Shown: positions 11,689-21,576 of the stretch, piece by piece
Numbering within the stretch: position 1 is the first letter of the stretch
Layout: each line of letters begins with the position of its first letter
Source: Rhizopus arrhizus
Lineage: Eukaryota > Mucoromycota > Mucoromycetes > Mucorales > Rhizopodaceae
Length of the DNA: 64,000 nucleotides
Direction: 5' to 3'
Assembly: GCA_024220505.1 (NCBI GenBank)
Contig: JAKZZE010000013.1
Coordinates: forward strand, 1,054,001 to 1,118,000
Made by a program: the position numbers and the translations under genes
The notes under the pieces: generated by a model
Seen by the model: the letters and a program-made list of their open reading frames with translations, nothing else
The model's database searches: none
What the model was told of the DNA's origin: nothing

Positions 11689-12050
11689 TTTTTATTATTT
11701 CTTTTCTAGAGTTTTTCAATATTTTTTATGAAAAAAGGTTTGTACAAGAAATAAAACACTAGATTGTGTTGTTGATGTGTTTAAACTGTAATTGAATATT
11801 TTTTTTTTAAAAATATTTTTAAACAAAAAATCTCTCATCATCTACTGGATTTTGCAGTGCATTTTGCGTCGGTGCTTAGAAATGTTTGCGTTATCATGTC
11901 AATTTCTTTTGCGTCTTTCTAAAAGATATTTTTGCGTTATATTTGTCATATATTTTGCGCCAACAAACCTATAAATACAATATAAAATAAGGCAATCGTT
12001 TTCTTTTTTATTCGTCTTTCTTTCTTATTTTTCTGTTTACTCTACACATT
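11689..12050 (+). repeat. Promoter of U2AF and subterminal repeats of a transposon
   Basis: The first about 100 bases probably belong to the U2AF promoter on the minus strand. From about 11840 to 11970 the sequence TTTTGCG or TTTGCGTT recurs five times at irregular 20-30 base intervals, just upstream of the dead transposase starting at 12051. Such subterminal repeats are common transposase-binding arrays. A related array with GCGCATTTT/GCGCATAAA units is found at 58690-58860 beside another transposase fragment. No clear terminal inverted repeat was found on this side. Confidence 0.45.
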
Positions 12051-13430
12051 ATGATGGATCATCAGGATGAATGTATGGTTGAGAATGAAGTTTTCGTGAA
12101 TGAAAATATCGATTCTGTATCTGCTGCCATTATGGATATTGATGACAGCTCGAGCGAAAGTGGAACATCTTGTGGTGATTCTTTAACAAATCATTGGCGA
12201 AAGGGAATGAATTAAATGAGAAATGAACAGATGATGCGTGTCAGAGATTTGATGGATCTAGAAACTCCTGATAATGATGATAGTGGAGAATTGGGCCATG
12301 CTTTCTTTGTTGCAGAAGTAATGACTCTGAAGTACAAACACAAATATCCTAAAACAACAACACGAGATTCTTGCAGGGAATATACAACCGATCAGATAGA
12401 TAAATTGGTTCGAATTGATGATTGATGAACATTACAATGCTAAATATGCTGCGTTGCTAATCGGAATCAAGGTTCGAACGACCCAAATTTATCTGAAGAT
12501 GTATAATAATGATGCAGAGAGACGTTTACCCGGCACATACAATAACCCCCGTGGGAGACCACTCTGTAAGCTAAATAAGTTTCGCTTCGGATTGTTGACA
12601 AAATTTATTGGAAATAATAGTACACTTATTTCTCAATGATTTGAAAGAAACGCTGTATAATTAATTTGATGGTCTAAAGACCTCAATCTCAACAGTGCAC
12701 CCGTCATTTGGTACAAAGCTGCCGTATCACCTTGAAAAATCTGGAAAGAATACCCGTTGCTAAATGTTTAGATCGAATTATTGCTCTTTGTAGATCAAAG
12801 GTTGAAGAGTGGGCAGCAAACACCGGATTTAGATTTCTCGAAGAATTATGTTTTTGTCGATGAGGCCAGTTTTAATTTACATATTCAACGAAACCGTGGT
12901 CGCTCTGAAAAGTGGCAACCAGCAAAGGGAATTGCTCCAACCGGAAAAGGTGTTTCATTTGCTCTCTTGGGAGCAATTTCACAAGACGATATTATAGATA
13001 TTACCATGAGAAAATTTCAGGCAGCTTCAGGCTCCAAGATGAGAAAAATCGATGGTAGTTAAAAAAAAAAGGTCGCATTGGAACAAGAACGGAACATTAT
13101 CTACATTATCTTTCGAATGTGATGAAAATGTTGGACAGGAACAAAATGAAAGGCTGTTACATTGTAATGAATAATGCTCCTATACATGCACTTGCTGTTG
13201 TTTGAAGCTTGATTGAAGCAAGAGGTTATAAGTGTCTGTATTTGCCACCCTATTCACCATTCTTAAATCCCATCAAAGAGTTTTAATCAAAAATTAAAGC
13301 TAGAGTTCAAAAAACTCCTTTGAGAGCCAATGATAATCTGATGAATAGAATTCATGAGTCTGAAATATGAGTGAAAAAATCAAAACTTCGTGTCACTTGT
13401 AAGTTACAATTGGTTCGTAAGAGTTTTTGA
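12051..13430 (+). pseudogene. Dead Tc1/IS630-type DDE transposase
   Basis: Consecutive frames together read as one transposase: a start at 12051 (MMDHQDECMVENEV), an acidic N-terminus, a helix-turn-helix-like part (YNAKYAALLIGIKVRTTQIY, about 12425-12490), and a DDE domain with FVDEASFN (first Asp, near 12860), YIVMNNAPIH (second motif, near 13160) and LPPYSPFLNPIKEF (third motif, near 13240). The gene is interrupted by several stops and frame changes. The second motif has Asn where Asp is expected, the third has Lys for the usual Glu-type residue, and the next Trp is a stop, so it cannot be active. IS630/Tc1/mariner elements transpose by cut-and-paste into TA. Confidence 0.8.
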
Positions 13431-13839
13431 GTGCCCTTTATATTCAAGTGTTCCACTTAGAAAGATTTCCGACATCTATTTTCTCGGGCTGAAAACTTGT
13501 TTGTATTGAACGTGGATCGTGTTCTGCCACTAAAAGTGGTATTTTAGTTGTGCCAGATGCAATAGTAGCTTACATAGATTACTGATACATTAATTATCTA
13601 ATAGTCTAAGAATAAAAAATTCTTATTATATTTACAAAACAATTACTTTAGTTAATAAATAGTTACTTTTGTGTGATATTATTCATGTTATTCTGTGTCT
13701 CATCTATATTTTTCAAATCCTTCCTCAATATACATCTTGAAATCACTATCCAATATTCAAAAACCAATTATCAAATTGGTTAGTTGAAGCTCATATATGG
13801 CAGAGTGTTTCAAATATATACCAAAGCATTTTTGAGATT
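13431..13839. other. Decayed transposon-derived spacer
   Basis: AT-rich bases between two transposase fossils, with many stops in all frames. It probably holds the 3' end of the first element and degenerate 5' sequence of the second. Confidence 0.35.
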
Positions 13840-14274
13840 TGTTTAACTTCAATTGGAGAAATGTGCCTGTTTATCTTTCTCCTTATTCGCCAGAACGTAA
13901 TTCAATTGAACACTTTTAGGCTATTGTAAAAATTAAAGTCAAACGGGATAAACTTAATGATGCTGAAGTCCTTAGTACAAGAATTACTGATGCTAGCGAC
14001 GCAGTCCCCGTACAGCATTCTGTGAACTAGCTTGGTAAATGCTTAAATAAACTACTCATATAAACCCTTAATGTGATATCTATTTTATTTGGACCGAATT
14101 TCTAGTCAAAAAAGTGACCAATTCAATTTAAAATTTTTGACTAAATTATTTTCAAACAAGTGATTAAATAATCTCCCTCTTTTTGACCAAGATAGGCACC
14201 GAAAAATGGGTAAATTTATTTAAGGTTTCGACTAACCTTTTCAAAAAAATGTCCAATTGATGGTGGAAGTACTG
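13840..14274 (+). mobile_element. 3' end of a second Tc1-like element with terminal inverted repeat
   Basis: Near 13860-14040 a plus frame reads NVPVYLSPYSPERNSIEHF, then a stop where Trp is expected, then IVKIKVKRDKL: the C-terminal DDE motif of a Tc1/pogo-like transposase. Downstream, 14090-14245 contains repeated TTTTTGACTAAAT or TTTTTGACCAAG units. The element ends with a 25-base terminal repeat at 14250-14274, followed by TA at 14275-14276. Read from the outside it starts CAGTACTTCCACC and matches 21 of 25 bases of the repeat at 58630-58654. The other end is missing, so this is a truncated copy. Confidence 0.65.
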
Positions 14275-14282
14275 TAGTGTAG

Positions 14283-15058
14283 TTCTCTTCCTAAATAAGT
14301 ATACTGAAAACCATTGGCCAAACGTCTGGTATGCTCAAAATACCTAGACATGTCTACTTTCTATGATAATAAAAAAAGTCAAATGCATCTATTTATAAAA
14401 GTGATACAGTTATTATCATACTTGAGTCTTTGTTGTTACATTTCCTCATAAAAAATAGTTTCATTACTCTGTCTGAGAAATCATGAATTTTTTCTTTTAT
14501 TTAGAGGGCGATCTTGGCGATCCCTATTTTTTTTTTAAATGAAGCGGAGCAACTAAAGAATAAAGGCACCTGAACCAATTTTTTTGCTGCCAGATATGTA
14601 CTGAGATCAACTCCACATATTTGAGGCAGTAGTGATTTTTTTTAAATGGTAAAAAAACCCCCACATATAAGGCTAGAGAGAGTATAGTGTATTTTACGTT
14701 GGAGCAACTACCGGTTTTACATGTTCGGTGTTTATATTTTTTCATGCTAATATTCATTGCAATATGTTATATTTGAAACATTTTTAGTACAAGTTTTACA
14801 AAAAGATGGCACATCACATTTACAGGGTTCGGATATATGTAAAATTAGAGTAACATTGAGTTAATACATATTTTCTTGTTCTCTTTTTGAACCGGGGTCG
14901 TAGAAAACAGGTTACTTACATACGATAATACGTTAATAAATCATCGTTATATTAATTGTAACAATTTCTGCTTATGAATAATATAAAAGAAGCCCAGTGT
15001 TTTTTCTGATGAAGCTACATCCAAACAACTCAATCCTTTATTTGAATCAATTAAAACA
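14283..15058. promoter_or_regulatory. Upstream region of the polygalacturonase gene
   Basis: No supported coding region. AT-rich, with several T-runs. Bases 14985-15058 probably form the 5' UTR. A specific regulatory motif could not be defined. Confidence 0.35.
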
Positions 15059-16326
15059 ATGGTCCAATTCCTCTCTTTATCTTCTTCTGCAGCTGTTTTT
15101 TTCTTGCTCTCTCTCGGCGTGAACAACGTTGCTGGTGCTGCTACCAACAACTGTGTTGTCTCAGCCAGTGGTTCTGATGATACAAGTGCCATTACTGAGG
15201 CTTTCAAGAAATGTGCTAGTGGTGGTACTGTCACCTTCTCGAAGGGGTCTACCTACAACATTAAGGATACTGTCACAATCGAAGGTCTCAAGAATGTCAA
15301 CATCAACTTTGCCGGTACTCTCAACTTACCCGCCCGTAGCTCCTCTTTCAAAAATGGAGATCATTATATCCAGATCAAGGGTGAAAATGTAAATATGTAC
15401 GGTGGCGGAACGATCAATGGTAACGGTCAAGCCTGGTAAGTTGTACTATGATTGAATTCATTTCCATCATTCATACTTTATCCCATAGGTATGATGCTGA
15501 AGATCACACTGCCCCTACCGTCCTTCGCTTTGCTTTAACTGATTCCAAGGTATCTGGCATCAAGATTGTCAATGCGCCCAGAGCCCATCTTGGTGTGACC
15601 AATTGTGAAAACTTTGTTCTTGACAACATTACGCTCAAAACTGCCTCTACTAGCAGCAAGCTAGCCAAGAACACGGATGCTTTGGACGTCTCTTCTTCAT
15701 CAGGTATCGTCTTTCAAAACTCGGAGCTGACTGTGGGCGATGATTGTCTTGCAATCAACGGCGGAGTTACCAACATTACTTTATCCAAAATCACTTGTAA
15801 TGGTGGCCACGGTTTTAGTGTAGGATCTCTTGGTAAGGGCGGCAAGTCCGAAACTGTCAAGACTGTTCGTATCCGTGACAGTGTATGTAATAACTGCCAA
15901 AACGGTGTCAGAATCAAGACTTGGCCTGGTGGAAAAGGTGCTGTCTCTGATGTTGAATACAGCAACATTAAATTAAACAATGTTGATAACCCTATTCTTA
16001 TCACTACACACTATTGTGATCAAAACCAACAAAGCTACTGTAATGGTAATGATGGTAGCTCTTTGTCTATTAGCGATGTTACTATTAGTGATGTTACTGG
16101 GTAAGCGTCATCTTTAAGAAGCCCTAAAACGAAAGCTTATATCATTTAAAATAGATCTGTTTCTTCAGCTGGTAACCCTGTCTTTAGTGTTAATTGTTCA
16201 AAGAATACCCCTTGTACCGGCTTTAGTGTTTCTGGTGTCGATATCACCAAGTCTTCCAAGACCAAGAGCAATGTCTGTACCAACTTGAGTGGCTCTGACA
16301 AGATCTCTCTTTGTTCTTCTTCTTAA
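15059..16326 (+). CDS. Secreted polygalacturonase, GH28
   Basis: Three exons (15059-15435, 15489-16100, 16155-16326) encode 386 residues. The first about 27 residues are a signal peptide (hydrophobic core FFLLSLGV, cleavage near VAGA-AT). The GH28 right-handed beta-helix motifs are all present: NTD (187-189), GDD (209-211), GHG (232-234) and RIK (267-269), giving catalytic Asp189, Asp210 and Asp211, His233 and the substrate-binding Arg/Lys pair. The enzyme hydrolyses alpha-1,4 bonds between galacturonic acid residues of pectin outside the cell. Length fits fungal endo- or exo-polygalacturonases; which of the two cannot be told from sequence alone. Paired cysteines in the C-terminal part fit a secreted enzyme. 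Confidence 0.93.
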
Positions 16327-16815
16327 GATATACGTCCTAAGCGAAAGTATGCATGTCCTTTGTATTTAGTTTGTTTCTGAAATAAAATAAAGCAAAATAA
16401 ATATAAAACTTTTGGTCAATTGGAAAATTGCTAAATAAAAAGAAATAAGCAGTTGAGAAGGTAGCTCAATCTTCATTAGAGAAGAATTCACTAACAAGGT
16501 AGCATATGTGGATTCTATTGGATAAACAGATATTTGAAGAGCATATTGTTTATGATGAGTATGTCAGAAAGTAGATTTTAAGGAAAATCCTACTTATTTG
16601 ATTCCTTTATTTTTATACAGTACGGCTGGTAAATTTCGTCTGTTCTGAAAAAAAAGGGGGATATCTAAGAATAAATGGCGCTATCTGAAGAATATTTAGC
16701 TGTTTGCTAGCAAATGATTATCGCTTTTGAAGATTTTATTTGTCTTCTTGGGCCAAGTCAAATTGGCGTTGCTAAGGGATTACTGTCGGCTATGATGTAG
16801 GCCCTATATCTAATA
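16327..16815. other. 3' UTR and spacer after the polygalacturonase
   Basis: AATAAA-like signals occur about 60 bases after the stop (near 16382-16395). No coding region is supported in the remaining AT-rich sequence. Confidence 0.4.
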
Positions 16816-17463
16816 ATGGATCGAAATGTCACTGACCATAAAATTGATACTATTATAGACTCGTTTGAACTATATGTAGAAGACAACTCAGACGACGACT
16901 TCCAACCCGTTGTAACAGCTAGAAAAAGAAAAAGTAAGTTGTATTGCCAAACTTGATGTAGGTAAACAGCTAGTCTAATGTATAAAACCCCATCATAGGT
17001 AGGGAAAATACTTTACAGAGTGGATCACAAAAGAGGCTCAAAGGCAAAGGAAAAGCTACAGATTCTGAAGTTACTACTACAAATAGTACTGGTATCTCTA
17101 CAACAGATGAAACTAACATGTTTAATAAGATCACTCTTGATGACTATGATCTTGAATATAGCAGTGACAATTTTGATGCACCTATCGTCAAAAGACCCTT
17201 TTTGAGTGAATCAACCAAGTCCGCTTTTCGTATCACTAAATCAAACTTCTGCTGCTGTGGAGTCAAGCACAACTGCTTCTAAAACAAGTCTAACTTCCTC
17301 CAAGCCTAGTAAACCTGTTCCAACTGTTTTCAATTCAGCTGCAGCTTCTGTCAAGTCAAGTTTTTGTCCTGTGCCTGTTGACAAGGCAAGTGACATTAAA
17401 GAAGGCCCCAAGAAGATAAGCAAGGGTGTGATGACAATTGAAACGACTGTAAAGAATATTTAG
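16816..17463 (+). pseudogene. Unknown Ser/Thr-rich gene with a frame break
   Basis: Exon 1 (16816-16933, MDRNVTDHKIDTIID) joins exon 2 at 16999 across a GTAAGT..TAG intron. The protein is acidic then basic (ARKRK, KRLKGKGKA) and resembles a nuclear linker region. Near 17235 the good frame must switch: the original frame ends at the TAA at 17280-17282, while the neighbouring frame continues in a Ser/Thr/Lys-rich stretch (SSKPSKPVPTVFNS) to 17463. No intron explains the switch, so a one-base indel is likely, in the genome or in the assembly. No family recognised. It lies upstream of, and co-oriented with, the Fanzor fragment, but a link is not shown. Confidence 0.4.
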
Positions 17464-18039
17464 AAACCAGCATATTTACAGCCATTGTATTGTAACTTGT
17501 TAGTACTTAGGATTTGGATTGTGTTAAAGTGTTGTAGATTTGTTTAGTTTGAAGTTTGAAGCCTTGATTGACTTGAATTTGATTAACTTGATTGAACGTT
17601 TGACAGTTCTTTTGATAAAGTAATTTGGTTTTTAAGTAGTGACCACCAGATCTTTATAGATCAATAAGGTTAAGAGTAAGATTGTTTTATAAAAGATAAA
17701 AAAAAATAAAAGGGATCTTTCTTGATTCGTGATAATTCAGGTATCAGATCAGAAATAATAAGTAAAAATAAAAAGAAAAGAAAAGGTAATTGTGACCCAA
17801 TAAGAAAAGATTGCTATTTAAGCCCAAGAAGATTTTGTTTATTGAATGTCTGTTATTTTGTTTAAAATATTCATCTTATTTATATAAAAATATGGGGCGA
17901 CTTTTGTCTCTTGTCCTGAACTGTAAATTAAAGTTCATGTTCTTCATCCAAACTGTAATTATACATGATTGATCGGGGACTAAATCATTGTGCGTGTTAC
18001 AGTATGATTTGGTTCGCCCTACCAACTTACTAGTATACA
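17464..18039. other. AT-rich spacer before the Fanzor fragment
   Basis: No supported coding region. T-rich and A-rich runs, no repeat structure noticed. Confidence 0.35.
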
Positions 18040-18810
18040 TGCCTTTGCCTTCACAAAGTACATATATTTACAAGAACTGGCAGCAAATGAAAATTTTGCG
18101 TTTAACAACTTTGTGACAAAAGATTTCTTTGTTGAAGTTTTTCTGAGTCTTGTTCTCTCAAAGGGTGGAAATAGCGCAAGGCTGAAGGATACGACCAAAA
18201 ACTACAAGCGATTGATATCAAAATATAAAGAAGCTTACTTTGAAGCCGCTGGTTATACTCCCCTAACTTACCATATGCTCAGCAAATAGCCTTGTACGAG
18301 CGTACGAAGATCCAAACGGCCGACTATAATAACATCAAACCTCATTTTGGAAACAGGCTGCGTGGTTTGATAAACAGGTTATTTAAAAAGAAGGAAAAGG
18401 CAGAGAGTCTCAGAGGAGAAATACAAGCAAACAAGTCTAGTAGTAAAGTGATGAAAGAAGCTACCCGAGAGAAGATTTATCGACCTTGCAATCAGGTGAA
18501 GCATGCCATCGCAAAAAAAGAGATGCCTGAAGTTGGTCTTTTAGATGATCAATCAAGGACGCAATTAAATGGTTATCTCTCATGTTATCCAGAGGACTAC
18601 GCTTTTCAAGAGAACTCATTTATTATGACGTTATGGCTAGTCCAAAAAACCATTTTAAAGCCTTCTTCAGACTTGCTGAACTGTCTGAAACTGAACAGAC
18701 GAAACAGTTTGCTTGTTTTCCGCTATGTACCACCTTTATTCCTTGCTACGCGACGTTGGATAGCAATCCATTACCATGTTCTCATGTACATCCATGGCAG
18801 TAGACATGGT
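18040..18810 (+). pseudogene. Truncated Fanzor (eukaryotic TnpB relative), N-terminal part only
   Basis: Across at least three frames the plus strand reads as the N-terminal half of a Fanzor1-type protein: YIYLQELAANENFAFNNFV, then FFVEVFLSLVLS, YTPLTYHM, then after a frameshift near 18270 ALYERTKIQTADYNNIKPHF and GNRLRGLINRLFKKKEKAE, then after another shift near 18630 SPKNHFKAFFRLAEL and QFACFPLCTTFIPCYATLDS. The same GNxLR/HFGN segment occurs in the fragment at 30061-30430. It stops just before the first RuvC motif would be expected, where it meets a short repeated sequence also present near 21000 and 21570. Fanzors are RNA-guided DNA endonucleases; this copy has no nuclease core and cannot be active. 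Family call is from remembered motif patterns. Confidence 0.6.
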
Positions 18811-18830
18811 CTTGATGTTTATTTGTTGCT
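18775..18830 (+). repeat. Short dispersed repeat, uninterrupted copy
   Basis: The stretch TTCTCATGTACATCCATGG, followed by CAGTAGACATGGTCTTGATG, is matched on the minus strand by two pieces at about 20980-21011 and 21562-21585. The 15 bases at 18788-18802 correspond to the target site duplicated around the LINE, with one mismatch, so this is the empty-site version. Confidence 0.6.
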
Positions 18831-19049
18831 TCACTGGCTGTTCATACACACTATTTCCCTTCTCTTGTATGTCGTTTTTTGGGATACAAATTGGTTTACT
18901 TTAGAGCAGCAAGTAAAAAAAAAGAAGAGATTTAATGAATGATGACCCAATATAAATATAGGCTCATAATGTCTCAGATTTATTTAAAAAGTTAAATAAC
19001 ACAGACACATAACTTCGAGATCGAGAGAAATGAAAGCGGCAACTACCAT

Positions 19050-19595
19050 TTAAATGGCTGTGACATCGACCCAGAATCTGGTGTCATCAGTCAGATACTT
19101 TTGATTACTAGCGAGTTGATCATGAATCCAATTGACAGCATCCTTGTATCTGTTGATATCTGCAGTCTGGGGGTTGTTTAAGCCTGTTTCGCCATCTCTG
19201 TGACCTCCAAACCATTTGTCAGCACCATAGAAGTTTTGAGATTCTTGTCTGGCTTTGATATCAGCTTTAAGGTCCTTGTTGAGCACAGCACCATTGTTCC
19301 ATTCGGCAGTAGATTGTCCCTTGAATTGAGAAGTAGAGGTACGAAGCATGAACCAGTTTTGCTTAAAGATACCAAAGTTGGCAGAATCGTACGTCTTTTT
19401 GTCACCATAGGCGTAGTCAGTATTCAAGTCGTCGGTTTCAAGCATAGCAATAGCAAGGTCCCAAACACCACCACCGTTGTTCAAGATTTCCTGTTTTCTT
19501 TTACCCAAACCAGGAATAGTATAACTACCGCGTTTGTCAGCAGCAAAAACTCCAAGGGCACAAAGAAGAAAGAAGCTAAAGTACTTGAGAAGCAT
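19050..19595 (-). CDS. Secreted beta-1,4-mannanase, GH134 (copy 1)
   Basis: Single-exon 181-residue protein. Signal peptide about residues 1-19 (MLLKYFSFFLLCALGVFAAD). The mature part fits the small lysozyme-like GH134 family known from Rhizopus, Mucor-type fungi and Streptomyces: GSYTIPGLGKRKQ, AIAMLET, SANFGIFKQNWFMLRTS, ADIKARQ, DKWFGGHR, DDTRFWVDV. Glu53 (MLET) and Asp65 (YGD) are 12 residues apart, matching the acid/base pair reported for the family. GH134 enzymes cut mannan with inversion. A nearly identical-length paralogue lies at 54371-54916 on the same strand. Conserved motifs upstream suggest shared regulation. Confidence 0.88.
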   Translation of the reverse strand: MLLKYFSFFLLCALGVFAADKRGSYTIPGLGKRKQEILNNGGGVWDLAIAMLETDDLNTDYAYGDKKTYDSANFGIFKQNWFMLRTSTSQFKGQSTAEWNNGAVLNKDLKADIKARQESQNFYGADKWFGGHRDGETGLNNPQTADINRYKDAVNWIHDQLASNQKYLTDDTRFWVDVTAI

Positions 19596-20100
19596 GTTTT
19601 ATTTGACCGTTTTGCAAGTCGAATTGTTGAGATAAGAAAAAAAAAAGAATTGCGCTGTATTTATACTTGTTCGATAAGTACATCTGTACGTATATCCCGC
19701 GTTATTTGTGTATGTGTGGATTAGATACGGATAGATTTGAGGAATATAAGCCAAATGTGATATAGGAAAATCAATTTGATCAACGGGAAGGAGAGTAATA
19801 TAATGATACCACATGTGGAACAATCGTTTTATAATGATACAAAGTTTTAAACACATAATATATGAATAATAAAAATTGTTGCAATGGACGAATATTCTAA
19901 TGCTTTTTAGCAGACTATATGATTTGTAATCTGACTCAAATCTTTCATAAGAACAGAAGAATTTGTTTAACGAAAAGTTTGAAAGAGACAGTTAGGATTG
20001 AATAAAAGGAATGGTCTTGGGCATGACCCCTATACAGGGAATACTAAGTATGGTAACAGTTGACGATCTATTAGAATCATTCCCGCACGGGAAAATGAAC
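19596..20100 (-). promoter_or_regulatory. Upstream region of GH134 copy 1 with conserved motifs
   Basis: Reading away from the start codon, three blocks match the region upstream of GH134 copy 2 at similar distance: a TATA-like GTATAAATAC box about 60 bases up, an ACTATATGATTTxTxATCT block near 19915 (about 320 up), and a CCCG inverted repeat TTCCCGCACGGGAA at 20080-20093 (about 490 up). Paired CCG/CGG triplets are typical binding sites of zinc-cluster regulators; the binder is unknown. Confidence 0.5.
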
Positions 20101-20996
20101 ACTGTACTTTTACTTTATGTAATGAATGGGAAAAATTGGATTCAGGATAATCATTTTTCATTTTGCTCAAATTAAATAAAAAGGTTAAGGTTGTGTTTAG
20201 CTTACGTAACCACATCTGTTTTAATTTTTGTTCAACTTACGTAACACATTTAAATGTTGTAAAACAAAGTGGGGTCTTTTTAAATTTCACACGCACACAC
20301 ATACACTATTGTGTGTAACTGCATTTGCAATCAAATAGATTAATTGACTGTATTACGGAACTTTTTAGTTGCTTGTTTTTATTGAGCTTTCCGTACCATT
20401 CTTTCCTATAGATATATTTTAATTAAATGAAGAAGCATATGGCTTGAAATCATATTAACTTTAGGCTTACTTTTACTCTTCAACTTCATGTAGGGTGCCT
20501 GACGTATTCTTTTTTTTTTTGTTTGTTTAACATAATCTTCCTTGTCAAAAGCACTCTATCTGTAAGCGATTGAATGTTTATTTTTTTCGGCTAAATTGTA
20601 CAATTCATCCCGGAATGTTTACTGTTTTACCGCTTCGACTGTTAGGTATCGCCATCTTTTTTATCTTCTTCATAATATTATTTTATTTAAAGCCAAAGGG
20701 CAAGACTACGATCGATCCTAGAAAGGCTAGAATTTATTGACTTATCTATCTGATCACTTTTATTCGTCTTTTTTCCGAAATTATGTGTGAAACTAGCAAT
20801 GTGATTCAGTCTTGGACATACACTAACGTTCATAAATGTTAAAAGTACCATAAATGGACATACTTGTCCAGTAAAGATGCTTGTATTACTTTTATACACA
20901 GAGAAGTGTATTTCATTAGAAATACTTGGCAAATTCATACTATTTTCATAAATGAAGATCATATAAGCAATAAGCAACAAACATCAAGATCATGTC
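20101..20996. other. AT-rich spacer without supported gene
   Basis: No coding region supported. A minus-strand frame at 20687-20980 contains the continuation of the short repeat adjacent to the LINE insertion but has no recognised domain. Confidence 0.35.
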
Positions 20997-21011
20997 TACT
21001 ACCATGGATGT
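20997..21011. repeat. Target-site duplication flanking the LINE, left copy
   Basis: The 15 bases TACTACCATGGATGT here are repeated exactly at 21562-21576. The last T merges with the poly(T) run, so the duplication is 14 or 15 bases. Confidence 0.8.
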
Positions 21012-21561
21012 TTTTTTTTTTTTTTTTTTTTTTTTTGTAGGGGCTATAAAACCAGTTTTATTAAAATAAATAAATGAATAAAGTCACGTGTTAGACAGCG
21101 GTGAACTTCTTGACTTCAGATAGACAAAATAAAATCAAACAACTTGAAGATGTGTGAGTATTATACTAGTGAATGCAGTGCGTTCGATCGCATTGACGCA
21201 ATCATGAGCAAAATTTGGTTATGAACAATAGTGGAATCAAAAGGAACATCATCGAATATAAATCGCCAATGTGCCTTCCAGATCCCAAGAAAAGTGCAAC
21301 CGACGATAGTGTCATTTTGGATGAATCGAAGTTTTTGTCTAGGAAAGGACAGATTGTAGAGCGCTTGATGAATAACAGACAGCTCGACGTCCACAACACC
21401 AAAAAACTGACACCAAATCAAACGCCAGATGGTGAGTTTCTTGGGGGATAAAAAGAGAAAATGTGCAGGATCTTCCATAACATCAACAGAAGCACATAGA
21501 CGGCAAGAAGATCTACAAAGATCAGGTATCATCTTGTGTATGACTGCTGCACTTGGTAGTT
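21012..21561 (-). mobile_element. 5'-truncated LINE insertion with poly(A) tail
   Basis: On the minus strand the 550-base insert starts inside a LINE ORF2 and encodes its C-terminal region: LPSAAVIHKMIPDLCRSSC, RLCASVDVMEDPAHFLFLSPKK and LGIWKAHWRFIFDDVPFDS, a zinc-binding reverse-transcriptase tail (zf-RVT type). After the stop at 21161 come a 3' UTR with AATAAA and a poly(A) tail (T-run at 21011-21036 on the plus strand). Exact 15-base direct repeats flank it (20997-21011 and 21562-21576). Together these show a target-primed reverse-transcription insertion, truncated at its 5' end. Confidence 0.9.
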
Positions 21562-21576
21562 TACTACCATGGATGT
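21562..21576. repeat. Target-site duplication flanking the LINE, right copy
   Basis: Exact copy of 20997-21011, adjoining the truncated 5' end of the LINE. Sequence continues into the dispersed repeat (ACATGAGAATGTGAAAC) shared with the reverse complement of 18775-18790. Confidence 0.8.
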
